Position numbers and translations under genes: made by a program
The notes under the pieces: generated by a model
The model's input: only the letters and a program-made list of their open reading frames with translations
What the model was told of the DNA's origin: nothing
The model's database searches: none
Part shown: positions 24,776-33,713 of the stretch, in pieces
Numbering within the stretch: position 1 is the first letter of the stretch
How the letters are laid out: each line of letters opens with the position of its first letter
Assembly (NCBI GenBank): GCA_910579755.1
Contig: CAJTVB010000015.1
Location: forward strand, 266 to 64,265
DNA: 64,000 bases
Direction of reading: 5' to 3'
Origin: an uncultured Acetatifactor sp.
GTDB lineage: Bacteria; Bacillota; Clostridia; Lachnospirales; Lachnospiraceae

Positions 24776-27226
24776 TTATTCTTCCTGTCTTTTGGCAGTA
24801 AAGCAAACCCTGCCGCTTTTAAAGCCTGCAGATACCACATCTCCCGGCTGAATTTTCTTCATCAGAATCTCCTCCGCCAGAGCGTCCTCCACCACTGACT
24901 GGATCGCTCTCTTCAAAGGCCTGGCTCCCATTTTGTGATCCGCGTACTTTTCTACCAAATGTTCCTTCAGGGCAGAAGTCATGCTCAGCCTGATATCCAT
25001 CTGTGCCTCGCATCTTGCGTAAAGATCGGATGCCAGCAGATTGACAATCGCCTTCATATGATCGTTCCCCAGTTGGTGGAATACGATTATATCATCTATT
25101 CTGTTTATAAACTCCGGTTTGAAGCTCCTCTTTACCTCCTCCATAACCCCGGACTTCATTTTCTCATAATCCTTTTTGGCGTCGCTTCCCACGGAAAAGC
25201 CCAGGTTCTTTGGATCCACGATCCTTGCTGCACCTGCGTTGGAGGTCATGATCAGAATCGTATTTTTGAAGCTGACCTTTCTGCCCTTGGAATCTGTGAT
25301 ATGGCCGTCATCCAGCACCTGCAGCAATACGTTGAACACATCCGGATGGGCTTTCTCGATCTCGTCAAAAAGCACTACCGAATAAGGGTTGCGGCGCACC
25401 TTTTCGCTGAGCTGGCCTCCCTCCTCAAATCCCACATATCCCGGCGGGGAGCCGATCATCTTGGAAACGGAATGTCCCTCCATATATTCGGACATGTCCA
25501 CCCGGATAATGGCTTCCTCGGATCCGAACATGGCTTCCGCCAATGCTTTGGACAGCTCCGTCTTTCCCACGCCGGTAGGCCCCAAAAACAGGAAGGAACC
25601 GATGGGCCTTCTGGGATCCTTTAATCCCACCCGTCCCCGCCGCATGGCCTTGGCCACCGCCGTGACAGCCTCCTCCTGGCCGATAACCCGGCGGTGCAGG
25701 ATGCCCTCCAGCTTTAAAAGACGCTCACTCTCCTTCTGGGCCAGCTTTTTGACAGGAATCTTTGTCCACATGGCCACCACCTCGGCGATCTCGTTCTCGC
25801 CTACCATATATTTTTTTCCCGTCTCCCGGCTGTCCTGGCGTTTCCTCATCCGCTCGTATTTTTTAACAAGCTCATCCTGGTTTCTCTTAATCTCCGCAGC
25901 CTGGGTAAAGGCCTCCATGCGGATGGATCTCTCAATCTGCAGATCCATCTTTTTGATCTGCTCGATAATTTCCTTCTGCTTGTCCGGCATATCCATGGTG
26001 CGCAGCCTGGCGCTGGCTGCCGCCTCATCGATCAGGTCGATGGCTTTATCCGGGAGATTTCTGTCATTGATATAACGGCTGGACAGCCTCACCGCCGCCT
26101 CCACAGCCTGATCAGTGATGGACACCTGATGGTGCTCCTCATATTTTCCCCGGATTCCCTCCAGAATACGGATGGCCTCTTCCTCCGTGGGTTCCTCCAC
26201 CGTTACCGGCTGGAAACGACGCTCCAGAGCGGCATCCTTTTCAATATATTTGCGGTATTCCGCAATGGTGGTGGCACCGATCATCTGGAGCTCTCCTCTG
26301 GCCAGGGAAGGCTTTAAAATATTGGATGCATCGATGGCACCCTCCGCACCCCCTGCGCCGATGATGGTATGAAGCTCATCCAAAAAGAGGATCACATTTC
26401 CATCATCAATCACTTCCCGGATAACCCGCTTAATGCGCTCTTCAAATTCTCCCCGGTATTTGCTCCCGGCCACCATTCCCGACAAGTCCAGCGTCAGCAC
26501 ACGCTTATCCTTCACCGTAAGAGGCACCTTCCCCTCCACAATGCGCAGGGCAAGCCCTTCCACCACGGCAGTCTTTCCCACGCCGGGCTCTCCCACCAGG
26601 CAGGGATTATTTTTTGTGCGTCGGCTGAGAATCTGGATCAGACGTCGGATTTCATCCTCCCTGCCGATAACCGGGTCCAGCTTTCCCTCTCTGGCCATGG
26701 CTGTCAGATCTCTGCTGTATTGGCTCAAAGCCGTGGGCCTGGCTTTTCCCGGTCCCTTCCTGGCCAGATCCTCCTTATACAGACCGCCGTCCTGCCCCAT
26801 GGCGATCAGCGTATCCGCGTATACCTTCTGAACGTTGATCCCTATGGTGTTCAGCAGACGCACCGCCACATTCTCTCCCTCTTTGATAATAGCCAGAAGA
26901 ATATGCTCCGTTCCTGTCTCCCTCTGTCCGAACCTGGCTGCCTGCCGATGAGCCTCGTCCAGAATCCTGATCGCCCTTGGGGAATACCCTTCCCTTTCCT
27001 TTAAGCCCACTCCTCCCTCAAAGGCGATCAGCTCCTTGATCATGTCCAGGATCTGATCCGCATCCACATTATTATCCGTCAGAACCCTGTGCGCCACGCC
27101 GGCGGGCTCCTTTAAAAGCCCCATGAGAATGTGTTCTGTTCCCACATATCCCTGTTTCAGGCTGGCTGCGCATCTGGAGGCCAGCTTAAGAGCCTCCTGA
27201 GCATTATCCGTAAACTGCCCCTGCAT
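24776..27226 (-). CDS. clpC: ATP-dependent Clp protease ATP-binding subunit ClpC
   Basis: Hsp100/AAA+ unfoldase that feeds proteins to ClpP. The 816 residues hold two N-terminal Clp repeat motifs, a first AAA domain (Walker A GEPGVGKTAVVEG), a middle coiled-coil/UVR-like region, and a second AAA domain (Walker A GPTGVGKTELSKAL). FDEIEKAHPDVFN marks the second Walker B region. The length and middle domain fit ClpC rather than ClpA or ClpB. It lies 75 nt after a GntR gene. No ctsR, mcsA or mcsB is present, unlike the Bacillus operon. Confidence 0.96.
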   Translation of the reverse strand: MQGQFTDNAQEALKLASRCAASLKQGYVGTEHILMGLLKEPAGVAHRVLTDNNVDADQILDMIKELIAFEGGVGLKEREGYSPRAIRILDEAHRQAARFGQRETGTEHILLAIIKEGENVAVRLLNTIGINVQKVYADTLIAMGQDGGLYKEDLARKGPGKARPTALSQYSRDLTAMAREGKLDPVIGREDEIRRLIQILSRRTKNNPCLVGEPGVGKTAVVEGLALRIVEGKVPLTVKDKRVLTLDLSGMVAGSKYRGEFEERIKRVIREVIDDGNVILFLDELHTIIGAGGAEGAIDASNILKPSLARGELQMIGATTIAEYRKYIEKDAALERRFQPVTVEEPTEEEAIRILEGIRGKYEEHHQVSITDQAVEAAVRLSSRYINDRNLPDKAIDLIDEAAASARLRTMDMPDKQKEIIEQIKKMDLQIERSIRMEAFTQAAEIKRNQDELVKKYERMRKRQDSRETGKKYMVGENEIAEVVAMWTKIPVKKLAQKESERLLKLEGILHRRVIGQEEAVTAVAKAMRRGRVGLKDPRRPIGSFLFLGPTGVGKTELSKALAEAMFGSEEAIIRVDMSEYMEGHSVSKMIGSPPGYVGFEEGGQLSEKVRRNPYSVVLFDEIEKAHPDVFNVLLQVLDDGHITDSKGRKVSFKNTILIMTSNAGAARIVDPKNLGFSVGSDAKKDYEKMKSGVMEEVKRSFKPEFINRIDDIIVFHQLGNDHMKAIVNLLASDLYARCEAQMDIRLSMTSALKEHLVEKYADHKMGARPLKRAIQSVVEDALAEEILMKKIQPGDVVSAGFKSGRVCFTAKRQEE

Positions 27227-27301
27227 AGACGTAATACCTCCATTTACATATAGTTCAATTACTCCAGATTCATTTCCACTGTGCTTTTCTTTACCGCACC
27301 T

Positions 27302-27670
27302 TTACATATAGTCCGCATAAATCTCTTCTATCAGCTCATGTATCTCATCCTTGGTGATATTTTTACAGCTGCCCTTTGCCAGTATGACCTGAAGCTCCTT
27401 CTTCAATTCCTCCAGTGTGCGGATTCTGTCCACATCTATGGCGATTACAGCGCCCTTGCGGCGGTCCACCTTCACATACCCCTCCTGTCGCAGCACCGTA
27501 TAGGCCTTGTTCACCGTGTGCATATTGATACCAATGATATCTGCCATCTGACGGACACTGGGAAGTGAATCCCCCTCATGAAACTGTGAGGTGGCAATCC
27601 CCATTATGATCTGATTCCGAAGCTGCAAATACAGCGCTTCATCACTGTTGAAATCAATTTCTATGATCAT
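27302..27670 (-). CDS. GntR-family transcriptional regulator (YtrA-like)
   Basis: A 122-residue regulator with an N-terminal winged helix (YLQLRNQIIMGIATSQF, LPSVRQMADIIGINMHTV) and only a short helical C-terminus, as in the YtrA subfamily, which often controls ABC transporter operons. Here it is the first gene before clpC, so it may autoregulate a clpC transcript. The start at 27670 has AGGAGGT at proper spacing, while the ATG two codons upstream abuts it. A near-consensus promoter precedes it. Confidence 0.9.
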   Translation of the reverse strand: MIIEIDFNSDEALYLQLRNQIIMGIATSQFHEGDSLPSVRQMADIIGINMHTVNKAYTVLRQEGYVKVDRRKGAVIAIDVDRIRTLEELKKELQVILAKGSCKNITKDEIHELIEEIYADYM

Positions 27671-27756
27671 AGCCATACCTCCTCTGCCTGCACTGCAGAC
27701 ATTCGTTCCTGTCCGCGCAGTCCCTCACATATATTCAGTTGGGAACTGTGATATCT

Positions 27757-27785
27757 ATCATATAACAGCCGGCGGATGGTGTCAA
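27757..27785 (-). promoter_or_regulatory. gntR-clpC promoter
   Basis: On the minus strand, TTGACA (27780-27785), a 17-nt spacer, and TATGAT (27757-27762). The leader to the GntR start is about 80 nt. No CIRCE or CtsR heptad repeat was seen here. Confidence 0.82.
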
Positions 27786-27831
27786 CATAAAAAGAAGAAA
27801 CCGGCAGAGGTTATCCGCCCGGTTCCTTCTT
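27784..27831 (-). terminator. Intrinsic terminator of the SH3 protein gene
   Basis: A 13-bp stem with one wobble (27792-27804 with 27819-27831) is followed by TTTTATGTT on the minus strand, 9 nt after the stop. Its tail abuts the -35 box of the next promoter. Confidence 0.85.
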
Positions 27832-27839
27832 CAAGAGGA

Positions 27840-29453
27840 TTATTCCTCATCCCCTTCATAGTTCAAAAACTCAAATTCAAATTCATCGTCATCCTCAGAC
27901 ATAAAGTTCCTGGATTTCCATCCCTGAGAGCCTGTCTGCTTCTGTCCCTGAGGAGCGCCTGCGGAACGCTGGCTCTGAGCGCCTCCTGCCGGACGGGCTC
28001 CCTGGGGCGCTCCCTGGGTATTTCCCACCGAACGAGCTCCCTGGGCGCCTGCTGCAGGGCGTGCTCCCTGGACTGCCCCTGCGGGGCGGGCTCCCTGAGC
28101 CGCTCCCGCCGGACGGGCTCCCTGGACGCCTGCTGCAGAACGGGTTCCCTGGGGCGCTCCCTGGGCGCTTCCCACCGGACGGCCTCCCTGAGAACTTCCT
28201 GCAGGGCGGGCTCCCTGAGTTGTCCCCCCGGGACGGCCTCCCTGAACGCTTCCCGCCGGGCGGGTTCCCTGGGCACTTCCTGAAGGACGGGCTCCTTGAG
28301 CTGTTCCTGCGGGACGGCCTCCCTGAGAGGCGCCGGCAGGACGCTGACCCGAAGAGCCTCCTCCCACCGTGGTCATGACACGCTGGCCGCTTCCCCGGGC
28401 AGTACTGGTCTCTCTTCGCTTCATTGTATCCCTCTCCACCTCTTTATAATAGGCAGAGTCCATCATATCCTTGATCTTGAACACCAAAAATCCGATCACC
28501 ACAGCCGCGCCTACCAAAAGGAAAACCAGCACAATAACGATCACCTGGTTCCGATTGGCTTTCTTATTGGCCTCATCAATCATGTCCTGGCCCTGCTTGG
28601 CAATGCTGAGAAGCTTTTCTATGGGATTCTTCTCCGCCACATCACCGGTGTTGTCCACCAGATACCAGATCTCTCCCTCCAGCAGGGTTTCATACTCCTT
28701 GGTCTCTTCCGGCGGGGCCGGATCCACAGGCGGATCCGGGTCCACAGGCGCCTCCGGGGTATAAGCCGTCAGCTCACCGGAAGGAACCACATAGGCGGAG
28801 TCCATAAAGCCCACCACGTCGGCTCCATTATCCATAAAGCTCACCTGATACCAAAACTTGCCGTCGGAGGAATAAGCCGTGCCGTTAATGGTCACTGACA
28901 GTCCGTCCGCAGCCGTGGTAATCAGCTGACTGGCCGCAGACACATTGCTGTATATATTCACCGGCCCCCCTGTCACAACGCCGTTTACGGGATTTACCAC
29001 TGTCACCTGAGCAGGAGGCTCCTCCACAGGCGTCTCCGGATCCGTGGCAGGAGGCGGCGTAGAGGTGTTAGGTGTTGTTGTTGCCGTACCGGTGGGCGGC
29101 GTAGTCCCGTCCGTAATCCTTACCAGATCGGAACGCACCCAGCCTGTGGTATAGGAGTCCACATACACCTCATACCAGGTATAGCCGTCCGCTCCCTGTA
29201 CCTGGCTCTTAATGGAGATGGTTTTATTGGGCTCCTGGCCGCCGATTACTTCACTGGAGGAATTGGGCTCCTTACGGATATTGATCCCCTTTGCCGCCGT
29301 GACGACAGCCTCGCTCTCCGCATGACTCACCATACAAAAGCTGTCCGTACACAGCCCCAGGAAAAGCACAAGCACAAAAGACGTGACCGCCGTCAAAATC
29401 CATTTTCTATGAATGGATCTCCCTGATGTATTAATCTCTTTTGTTCTTTTCAT
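27840..29453 (-). CDS. Membrane protein with extracellular SH3b domains and a repetitive cytoplasmic tail
   Basis: A 537-residue protein. It has an N-terminal signal-like hydrophobic segment (ILTAVTSFVLVLFLGL) with a possible cleavage site at SHA-ES. A bacterial SH3 domain follows (AAKGINIRKEPNSSSEVIG), then a Pro/Thr-rich spacer, a second SH3-like region and a Pro/Asp-rich spacer. A transmembrane helix follows (VIVIVLVFLLVGAAVVIGF), then a cytoplasmic tail of fourteen ~9-residue RPAG-type repeats ending in an acidic patch. The start at 29453 is chosen because GGGGGT lies 6 nt before it. SH3b domains usually bind peptidoglycan, so a wall-to-cytoplasm bridging role is plausible but inferred. 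Confidence 0.8.
   Translation of the reverse strand: MKRTKEINTSGRSIHRKWILTAVTSFVLVLFLGLCTDSFCMVSHAESEAVVTAAKGINIRKEPNSSSEVIGGQEPNKTISIKSQVQGADGYTWYEVYVDSYTTGWVRSDLVRITDGTTPPTGTATTTPNTSTPPPATDPETPVEEPPAQVTVVNPVNGVVTGGPVNIYSNVSAASQLITTAADGLSVTINGTAYSSDGKFWYQVSFMDNGADVVGFMDSAYVVPSGELTAYTPEAPVDPDPPVDPAPPEETKEYETLLEGEIWYLVDNTGDVAEKNPIEKLLSIAKQGQDMIDEANKKANRNQVIVIVLVFLLVGAAVVIGFLVFKIKDMMDSAYYKEVERDTMKRRETSTARGSGQRVMTTVGGGSSGQRPAGASQGGRPAGTAQGARPSGSAQGTRPAGSVQGGRPGGTTQGARPAGSSQGGRPVGSAQGAPQGTRSAAGVQGARPAGAAQGARPAGAVQGARPAAGAQGARSVGNTQGAPQGARPAGGAQSQRSAGAPQGQKQTGSQGWKSRNFMSEDDDEFEFEFLNYEGDEE
27948..28349 (-). repeat. 27-bp minisatellite encoding the RPAG-type tail
   Basis: Fourteen 9-residue units of the type GARPAGAAQ plus two 4-residue GAPQ spacers fill about 402 bp. 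The units differ by mostly conservative changes (A/G/T/S). The array is Arg-, Gly-, Gln- and Pro-rich and should be disordered. It keeps other frames open and accounts for overlapping spurious ORFs. Confidence 0.88.
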
Positions 29454-29532
29454 AAACATACCCCCATGCCCGCTTTGCCGGCATTTACGTCTCTCTGCCT
29501 GTTTCAAGGCATCTTTCTTTCCAGTATCCTGA

Positions 29533-30003
29533 TTATCCGTTATCACGCACAAACCGTTTCTGACCCTCGTCGCCAGTTTCGTTCAGTCCAAAGCCCTGCA
29601 TGTTCTTGACCTTGTTCAGCATCTCTCTTTGCTTCTCCTCCAGACTGCGGTGGGCCTTGGTTTCACAATCCGGACAGAATTTTCCGCTGCGAACAGGCTT
29701 ACCGCACAATTCGCAATGCAGGAATGTTCTGGAACCCTCCGCCACCTCCAGTCTTCCTTCTCTGAGAAGCTGGCGGATCGTTCTCTGAGAAACACCTACA
29801 GCGTTTTCGATCTCCATTGCATTGGCTCCCCTGTGCTCTTCAATATATCCCCTGACCTTTCCATAATCGTCAAACGCCACCGTGCCGCAGTCTTCGCAAT
29901 GATATTCTCCGATTCCCTGAAATATCATCACACCCCCGCACTTCTCACAGACACAGGGGACATGGTACAAATCTGTCTGGATCAGACTGGCTATACGTTC
30001 CAT
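29533..30003 (-). CDS. Zinc-ribbon and helix-turn-helix protein (YvyF-like)
   Basis: A 156-residue protein with two zinc-ribbon-like modules: CVCEKCGG with CEDCG near the N-terminus, and CELCGKPV with CPDCE in the C-terminal half. Between them is a helix-turn-helix-like stretch (EIENAVGVSQRTIRQLL). It resembles proteins labelled flagellar operon protein YvyF, although no flagellar gene is nearby. It lies 32 nt after purD and 79 nt before the SH3 gene, all in one direction. DNA or RNA binding is likely but unproven. Confidence 0.75.
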   Translation of the reverse strand: MERIASLIQTDLYHVPCVCEKCGGVMIFQGIGEYHCEDCGTVAFDDYGKVRGYIEEHRGANAMEIENAVGVSQRTIRQLLREGRLEVAEGSRTFLHCELCGKPVRSGKFCPDCETKAHRSLEEKQREMLNKVKNMQGFGLNETGDEGQKRFVRDNG

Positions 30004-30035
30004 ATTTATTCCTCCTACCCCTTATTTTGTATAGT

Positions 30036-31325
30036 TTATTTAATGCTCTGCGCTTCATCGATCGCTCTGCCGATGTCGCCGCGCATATATTTATTGGCAA
30101 AAGACACCCAGCCGGCAGCCTCGTAGGCCTTCGCCCTGGCCTCCTTAAGATCGGCGCCTCTGGCCGTCACTCCCAGCACTCTTCCGCCGTTTGTGACGAT
30201 CCGCCCCTGGCCGTCAAATCTGCTTCCCGCATGGAAACAGTAATAGTCATCCCTTCCCTCAAATTTTTCCAGTCCCGTAATTTCAAAGCCCTTCTCATAG
30301 GACAGGGGATATCCTTTGGAGGCCAGCACCACACAGACTGCCGCATCATCCTCAAATTCCAGTTCCACCTGATCCAGGCTGCCGTCTATACAAGCATCCA
30401 GAACATCCATGATATCATTCTTCATTCTGCATAAAACCACCTGGGCCTCAGGATCTCCAAACCTGGCGTTGTATTCCAGCACTCTGGGTCCCTGAGCTGT
30501 CAGCATCAGTCCAAAGAATATAACGCCCTTAAATTCTCTTCCCTCCGCCGCCATGGCATCCACGGTGGCCTGATAAATATGCTTCCTGCAGAATTCATCC
30601 ACCTCCGGCGTATAGAACGGACTGGGTGAAAAGGTACCCATACCGCCGGTGTTCAAGCCCTGATCCCCGTCGCAGGCCCGCTTATGATCCTGAGCGGAAG
30701 TCATGGGCCGGATGGTTTTTCCGTCCACAAAGGCCAGCACGGAAACCTCCCTTCCGGTCATGTACTCTTCGATGACCATACGGTTCCCGGCACTGCCGAA
30801 ATGCTTATCCAGCATGATCTCCCGGACACCGGCCCTGGCTTCCTCCAGCGTATTGCAGATCAATACTCCCTTTCCCAGCGCCAGCCCGTCCGCCTTCAGT
30901 ACGATAGGCATCCTGGCATTCTCCAGATACGCAAGCGCCTGATCCGGATCCTCAAAGATCTCATAAGCCGCCGTGGGAATATGATACTTTTTCATCAGAT
31001 CCTTAGAAAAAGCCTTGCTTCCCTCTAAAATGGCCGCCTTTTTATCCGGCCCGAATACCCGCAGGCCTTCTGCCTTCAGTACATCTGTCAATCCACCTAC
31101 CAGCGGATCATCCGGAGCCACAAATACCAGATCCACTGCCTTTTCCTTTGCATACGCCGCGATCCGGTCAAACTCCATGACTCCGATGGAAGACTCGCAC
31201 TCTGCAATCTGAGCGATTCCCGCATTGCCGGGCACACAATAAATTTGGTCCACCCGGCTGCTCTTCTTCATGCTGACCGCTATGGCGTGCTCCCTTCCGC
31301 CGCCTCCTACGATCAATACCTTCAT
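30036..31325 (-). CDS. purD: Phosphoribosylamine--glycine ligase
   Basis: GAR synthetase, second step of purine synthesis. The 429-residue ATP-grasp protein starts VLIVGGGGREHA and has the family stretches LKADGLALGKGV and FSPSPFYTP. It is the last purine gene of the purEMND cluster, 9 nt after purN, so coupled expression is likely. Confidence 0.97.
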   Translation of the reverse strand: MKVLIVGGGGREHAIAVSMKKSSRVDQIYCVPGNAGIAQIAECESSIGVMEFDRIAAYAKEKAVDLVFVAPDDPLVGGLTDVLKAEGLRVFGPDKKAAILEGSKAFSKDLMKKYHIPTAAYEIFEDPDQALAYLENARMPIVLKADGLALGKGVLICNTLEEARAGVREIMLDKHFGSAGNRMVIEEYMTGREVSVLAFVDGKTIRPMTSAQDHKRACDGDQGLNTGGMGTFSPSPFYTPEVDEFCRKHIYQATVDAMAAEGREFKGVIFFGLMLTAQGPRVLEYNARFGDPEAQVVLCRMKNDIMDVLDACIDGSLDQVELEFEDDAAVCVVLASKGYPLSYEKGFEITGLEKFEGRDDYYCFHAGSRFDGQGRIVTNGGRVLGVTARGADLKEARAKAYEAAGWVSFANKYMRGDIGRAIDEAQSIK

Positions 31326-31334
31326 GCCTCCACC

Positions 31335-31991
31335 TTACCTTTCAGTTTCCTTAATGTCTTGTCCTGATCTCTCCCGGCACACTCTGCCGTGCACTACCCG
31401 GATCCGTCCGTTTGCAATGTCGTCCACCGCCTGGGGAAGCAGGATCCATTCCGCCTGCTCCATCACCCGCCTCTGCAGTGTCTCCGGCGTGTCATCATCC
31501 TCCACCGCCACAGCCTTCTGAGAAATGATTGGCCCCTCGTCCATCCCTTCGTTTACAAAATGAACCGTAGCCCCCGTAATCTTAACGCCCCGTTCCAGAA
31601 CCTTTTCATGTACCCTTATGCCATAATACCCGGTGCCGCAGAAGGAAGGAATCAGAGACGGATGAATATTTATGATCCGATTGGGGAACCGGCACACCAT
31701 CTCCTCTGGTATCTTCACCAGGAAGCCTGCCAGCACGATCAGATCCGGCGCCATCTGACACAGCTTTTCCAGCATTGCCTTCTCAAAAGCCTCTCTGCTT
31801 TGATAGTCCCGGGGACAAACGGCTGCGCTTGGAATACCGTGTTCCCTGGCCCGTTCCAGCGCCCGGGCACCGGCATTGTTGCTAAGCACACCCACGATCT
31901 GCGTGTTGGTGACATTTCCCTGCTCAATGGCGTCTATCAGCGCCTGCAGATTGGTGCCGCCTCCGGACACGCACACCGCTGCCCTCAGCAT
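31335..31991 (-). CDS. purN: Phosphoribosylglycinamide formyltransferase
   Basis: Transfers a formyl group from 10-formyl-THF to GAR. The 218-residue protein has VCVSGGGTNLQA at the N-terminus, the catalytic N and H in INIHPSLIPSF, and D in HFVNEGMDEGPII. The start at 31991 overlaps the purM stop by 7 nt and has AGGAG upstream; the ORF opens further upstream but only within purM. Confidence 0.96.
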   Translation of the reverse strand: MLRAAVCVSGGGTNLQALIDAIEQGNVTNTQIVGVLSNNAGARALERAREHGIPSAAVCPRDYQSREAFEKAMLEKLCQMAPDLIVLAGFLVKIPEEMVCRFPNRIINIHPSLIPSFCGTGYYGIRVHEKVLERGVKITGATVHFVNEGMDEGPIISQKAVAVEDDDTPETLQRRVMEQAEWILLPQAVDDIANGRIRVVHGRVCRERSGQDIKETER

Positions 31992-33010
31992 ATGTCTACT
32001 CCTCTTTCTCCCGCCCTGCAGCAACCTGCCAGGTATGCGGTCTCTCCTGCCGCCCGCAGAGCCTCCAGGGTTTTCTCTGCGTGGGCGGAATCCACAGCCA
32101 GCACCATTCCCAAACCGCAGTTAAAGGTATTGTACATCACATGCTCCTCAATGCCGCCCTTTTCCTGAAGCAGACGGAAAATGGCCGGAAGCTCATAGCT
32201 TTTTTTCTCAATCACAGCCCGGATCCCTTCCGGCAGCATCCGGGGAATGTTCTCATAAAAGCCACCGCCGGTAATATGACTGCAGCCCTTGATGACCACG
32301 CCTGCCTCTCTGACTGCCTTCAGGGCCTTCACATATATTTTGGTAGGAGTAAGAAGGGTCTCTCCCAAGGTGGCTCCCAGTTCCTCATAGTAAGTGTCCA
32401 GGCTCTCCTTTGTCATATCAAACACCTTCCGCACCAGAGAAAAACCGTTGGAATGAACCCCGGAGGAGGCAATGCCGATCAGCACATCCCCCTCCCGGAT
32501 TTCTTTTCCGGTAATCATATCCTTTTCGTCCACGATCCCTACGGTAAAGCCTGCCAGATCATATTCCTCCTCCGGCATCAGCCCGGGATGCTCGGCAGTC
32601 TCACCGCCGATCAGAGCCGCTCCCGCCTGTTGGCAGCCCTCCGCAACGCCTTTTACAATAGATGCAATTTTTTCGGGATAGTTCCTGCCGCAGGCAATAT
32701 AATCCAGAAAAAACAACGGCTCTCCCCCTGCGCAGGCAATGTCATTTACGCACATGGCCACACAGTCGATTCCCACCGTGTCGTGCCGGTCCATAAGAAA
32801 GGCCAGCTTGATCTTCGTCCCTACGCCGTCCGTGCCGGACAAAAGCACGGGATTTTCCATATTCCTGCAGGCCGCCATGGAAAAGGCTCCGGAAAAACCG
32901 CCTAGCCCCCCAAGCACCTCCGGACGCATGGTCTTCCTTACATGCTCCTTCATCAGCTCCACCGAGCGATAGCCCGCTTCAATATCCACTCCCGCTTTCC
33001 TGTAATCCAT
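31985..33010 (-). CDS. purM: Phosphoribosylformylglycinamidine cyclo-ligase
   Basis: AIR synthetase, which closes FGAM to AIR with ATP. The 341-residue protein has the conserved opening YRKAGVDIEAG, GTDGVGTKIKLAF, and the GGETAEHPG loop. The start at 33010 is supported by GGAGG 5 nt before it; the ATG four codons earlier lacks a site. It is 86 nt after purE and overlaps purN. Confidence 0.97.
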   Translation of the reverse strand: MDYRKAGVDIEAGYRSVELMKEHVRKTMRPEVLGGLGGFSGAFSMAACRNMENPVLLSGTDGVGTKIKLAFLMDRHDTVGIDCVAMCVNDIACAGGEPLFFLDYIACGRNYPEKIASIVKGVAEGCQQAGAALIGGETAEHPGLMPEEEYDLAGFTVGIVDEKDMITGKEIREGDVLIGIASSGVHSNGFSLVRKVFDMTKESLDTYYEELGATLGETLLTPTKIYVKALKAVREAGVVIKGCSHITGGGFYENIPRMLPEGIRAVIEKKSYELPAIFRLLQEKGGIEEHVMYNTFNCGLGMVLAVDSAHAEKTLEALRAAGETAYLAGCCRAGERGVDIC

Positions 33011-33096
33011 CTTATCCTCCATGCCATGTTTTCGTTTTTCGCTTATTCCATATGTCTCTGTTTTCGGCTTTTGTCATCTGTCAGAACAGTCTCTCA

Positions 33097-33615
33097 TCAC
33101 TTCTTCATACTCTCCAGATAGGCCTTGTATCCTTCTCGCTGAAGCTTTTCATCCTTGGACTCCACCTGCTCCTTCAGCTGCGCGCTGTAGGCCTTCAGTC
33201 TTTCCAAAAGCTCCGGGTCCGACACAGCCAGAATTTTTGCCGCCAGCAGTCCTGCGTTGGCGCCTCCATTAATGGCCACCGTGGCCACCGGAATCCCCGC
33301 CGGCATCTGTACAATAGAATACAGGGAGTCCCGGCCTCCCAGGGAGGTAGTGTGCATGGGAATGCCGATGACCGGCATGGGAAAGATCGCCGCACACATG
33401 CCCGGCAGATGAGCCGCCATTCCCGCTCCCGCAATGATCACCCGAAATCCCTTTTCCTCCGCTCCCCTGGCATATTCAAAAAACACCTCCGGCTCTCTGT
33501 GAGCGCTGATAATCGACATTTCATATGAAATTCCCAGCTTTTCCAGGATATCCGCCGCCTTTGCCATTACCGGCATATCGGAATCGCTGCCCATCACAAT
33601 ACCAACCTTGGCCAT
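33097..33615 (-). CDS. purE: 5-(carboxyamino)imidazole ribonucleotide mutase
   Basis: Class I PurE, which converts N5-CAIR to CAIR. The 172-residue protein has GIVMGSDSDMPVM, SAHREPE, and AGAGMAAHLPGM. Class I enzymes depend on PurK, which is not in this window. purE is the first gene of the purEMND operon. The short leader leaves no room for a purine riboswitch. Confidence 0.97.
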   Translation of the reverse strand: MAKVGIVMGSDSDMPVMAKAADILEKLGISYEMSIISAHREPEVFFEYARGAEEKGFRVIIAGAGMAAHLPGMCAAIFPMPVIGIPMHTTSLGGRDSLYSIVQMPAGIPVATVAINGGANAGLLAAKILAVSDPELLERLKAYSAQLKEQVESKDEKLQREGYKAYLESMKK

Positions 33616-33650
33616 TCTGTACCTCCCTGCTCTTTTTTGCTTTCATCCTC

Positions 33651-33680
33651 TTTATAATCACAGTGTACTAAAATTGTCCA
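33651..33680 (-). promoter_or_regulatory. purEMND promoter
   Basis: On the minus strand, TGGACA (33675-33680), an 18-nt spacer, and TATAAA (33651-33656). Transcription would start some 28 nt before the purE ATG. Confidence 0.65.
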
Positions 33681-33713
33681 TCCTATGCAAGCACAAATAT
33701 TTCCGTCCGGTCA

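Noticed and set aside
27227..27301. CIRCE or CtsR site before clpC
   Set aside because: Neither the TTAGCACTC inverted repeat nor tandem CtsR heptads is present in this 75-nt gap.
27948..28349. Possible CRISPR array in the regular repeats
   Set aside because: The units are adjacent 27-bp coding repeats without spacers, in frame within the SH3 protein gene.
33616..33713. Purine riboswitch before purE
   Set aside because: The leader is only about 30 nt, too short for an aptamer, and no conserved core is visible.
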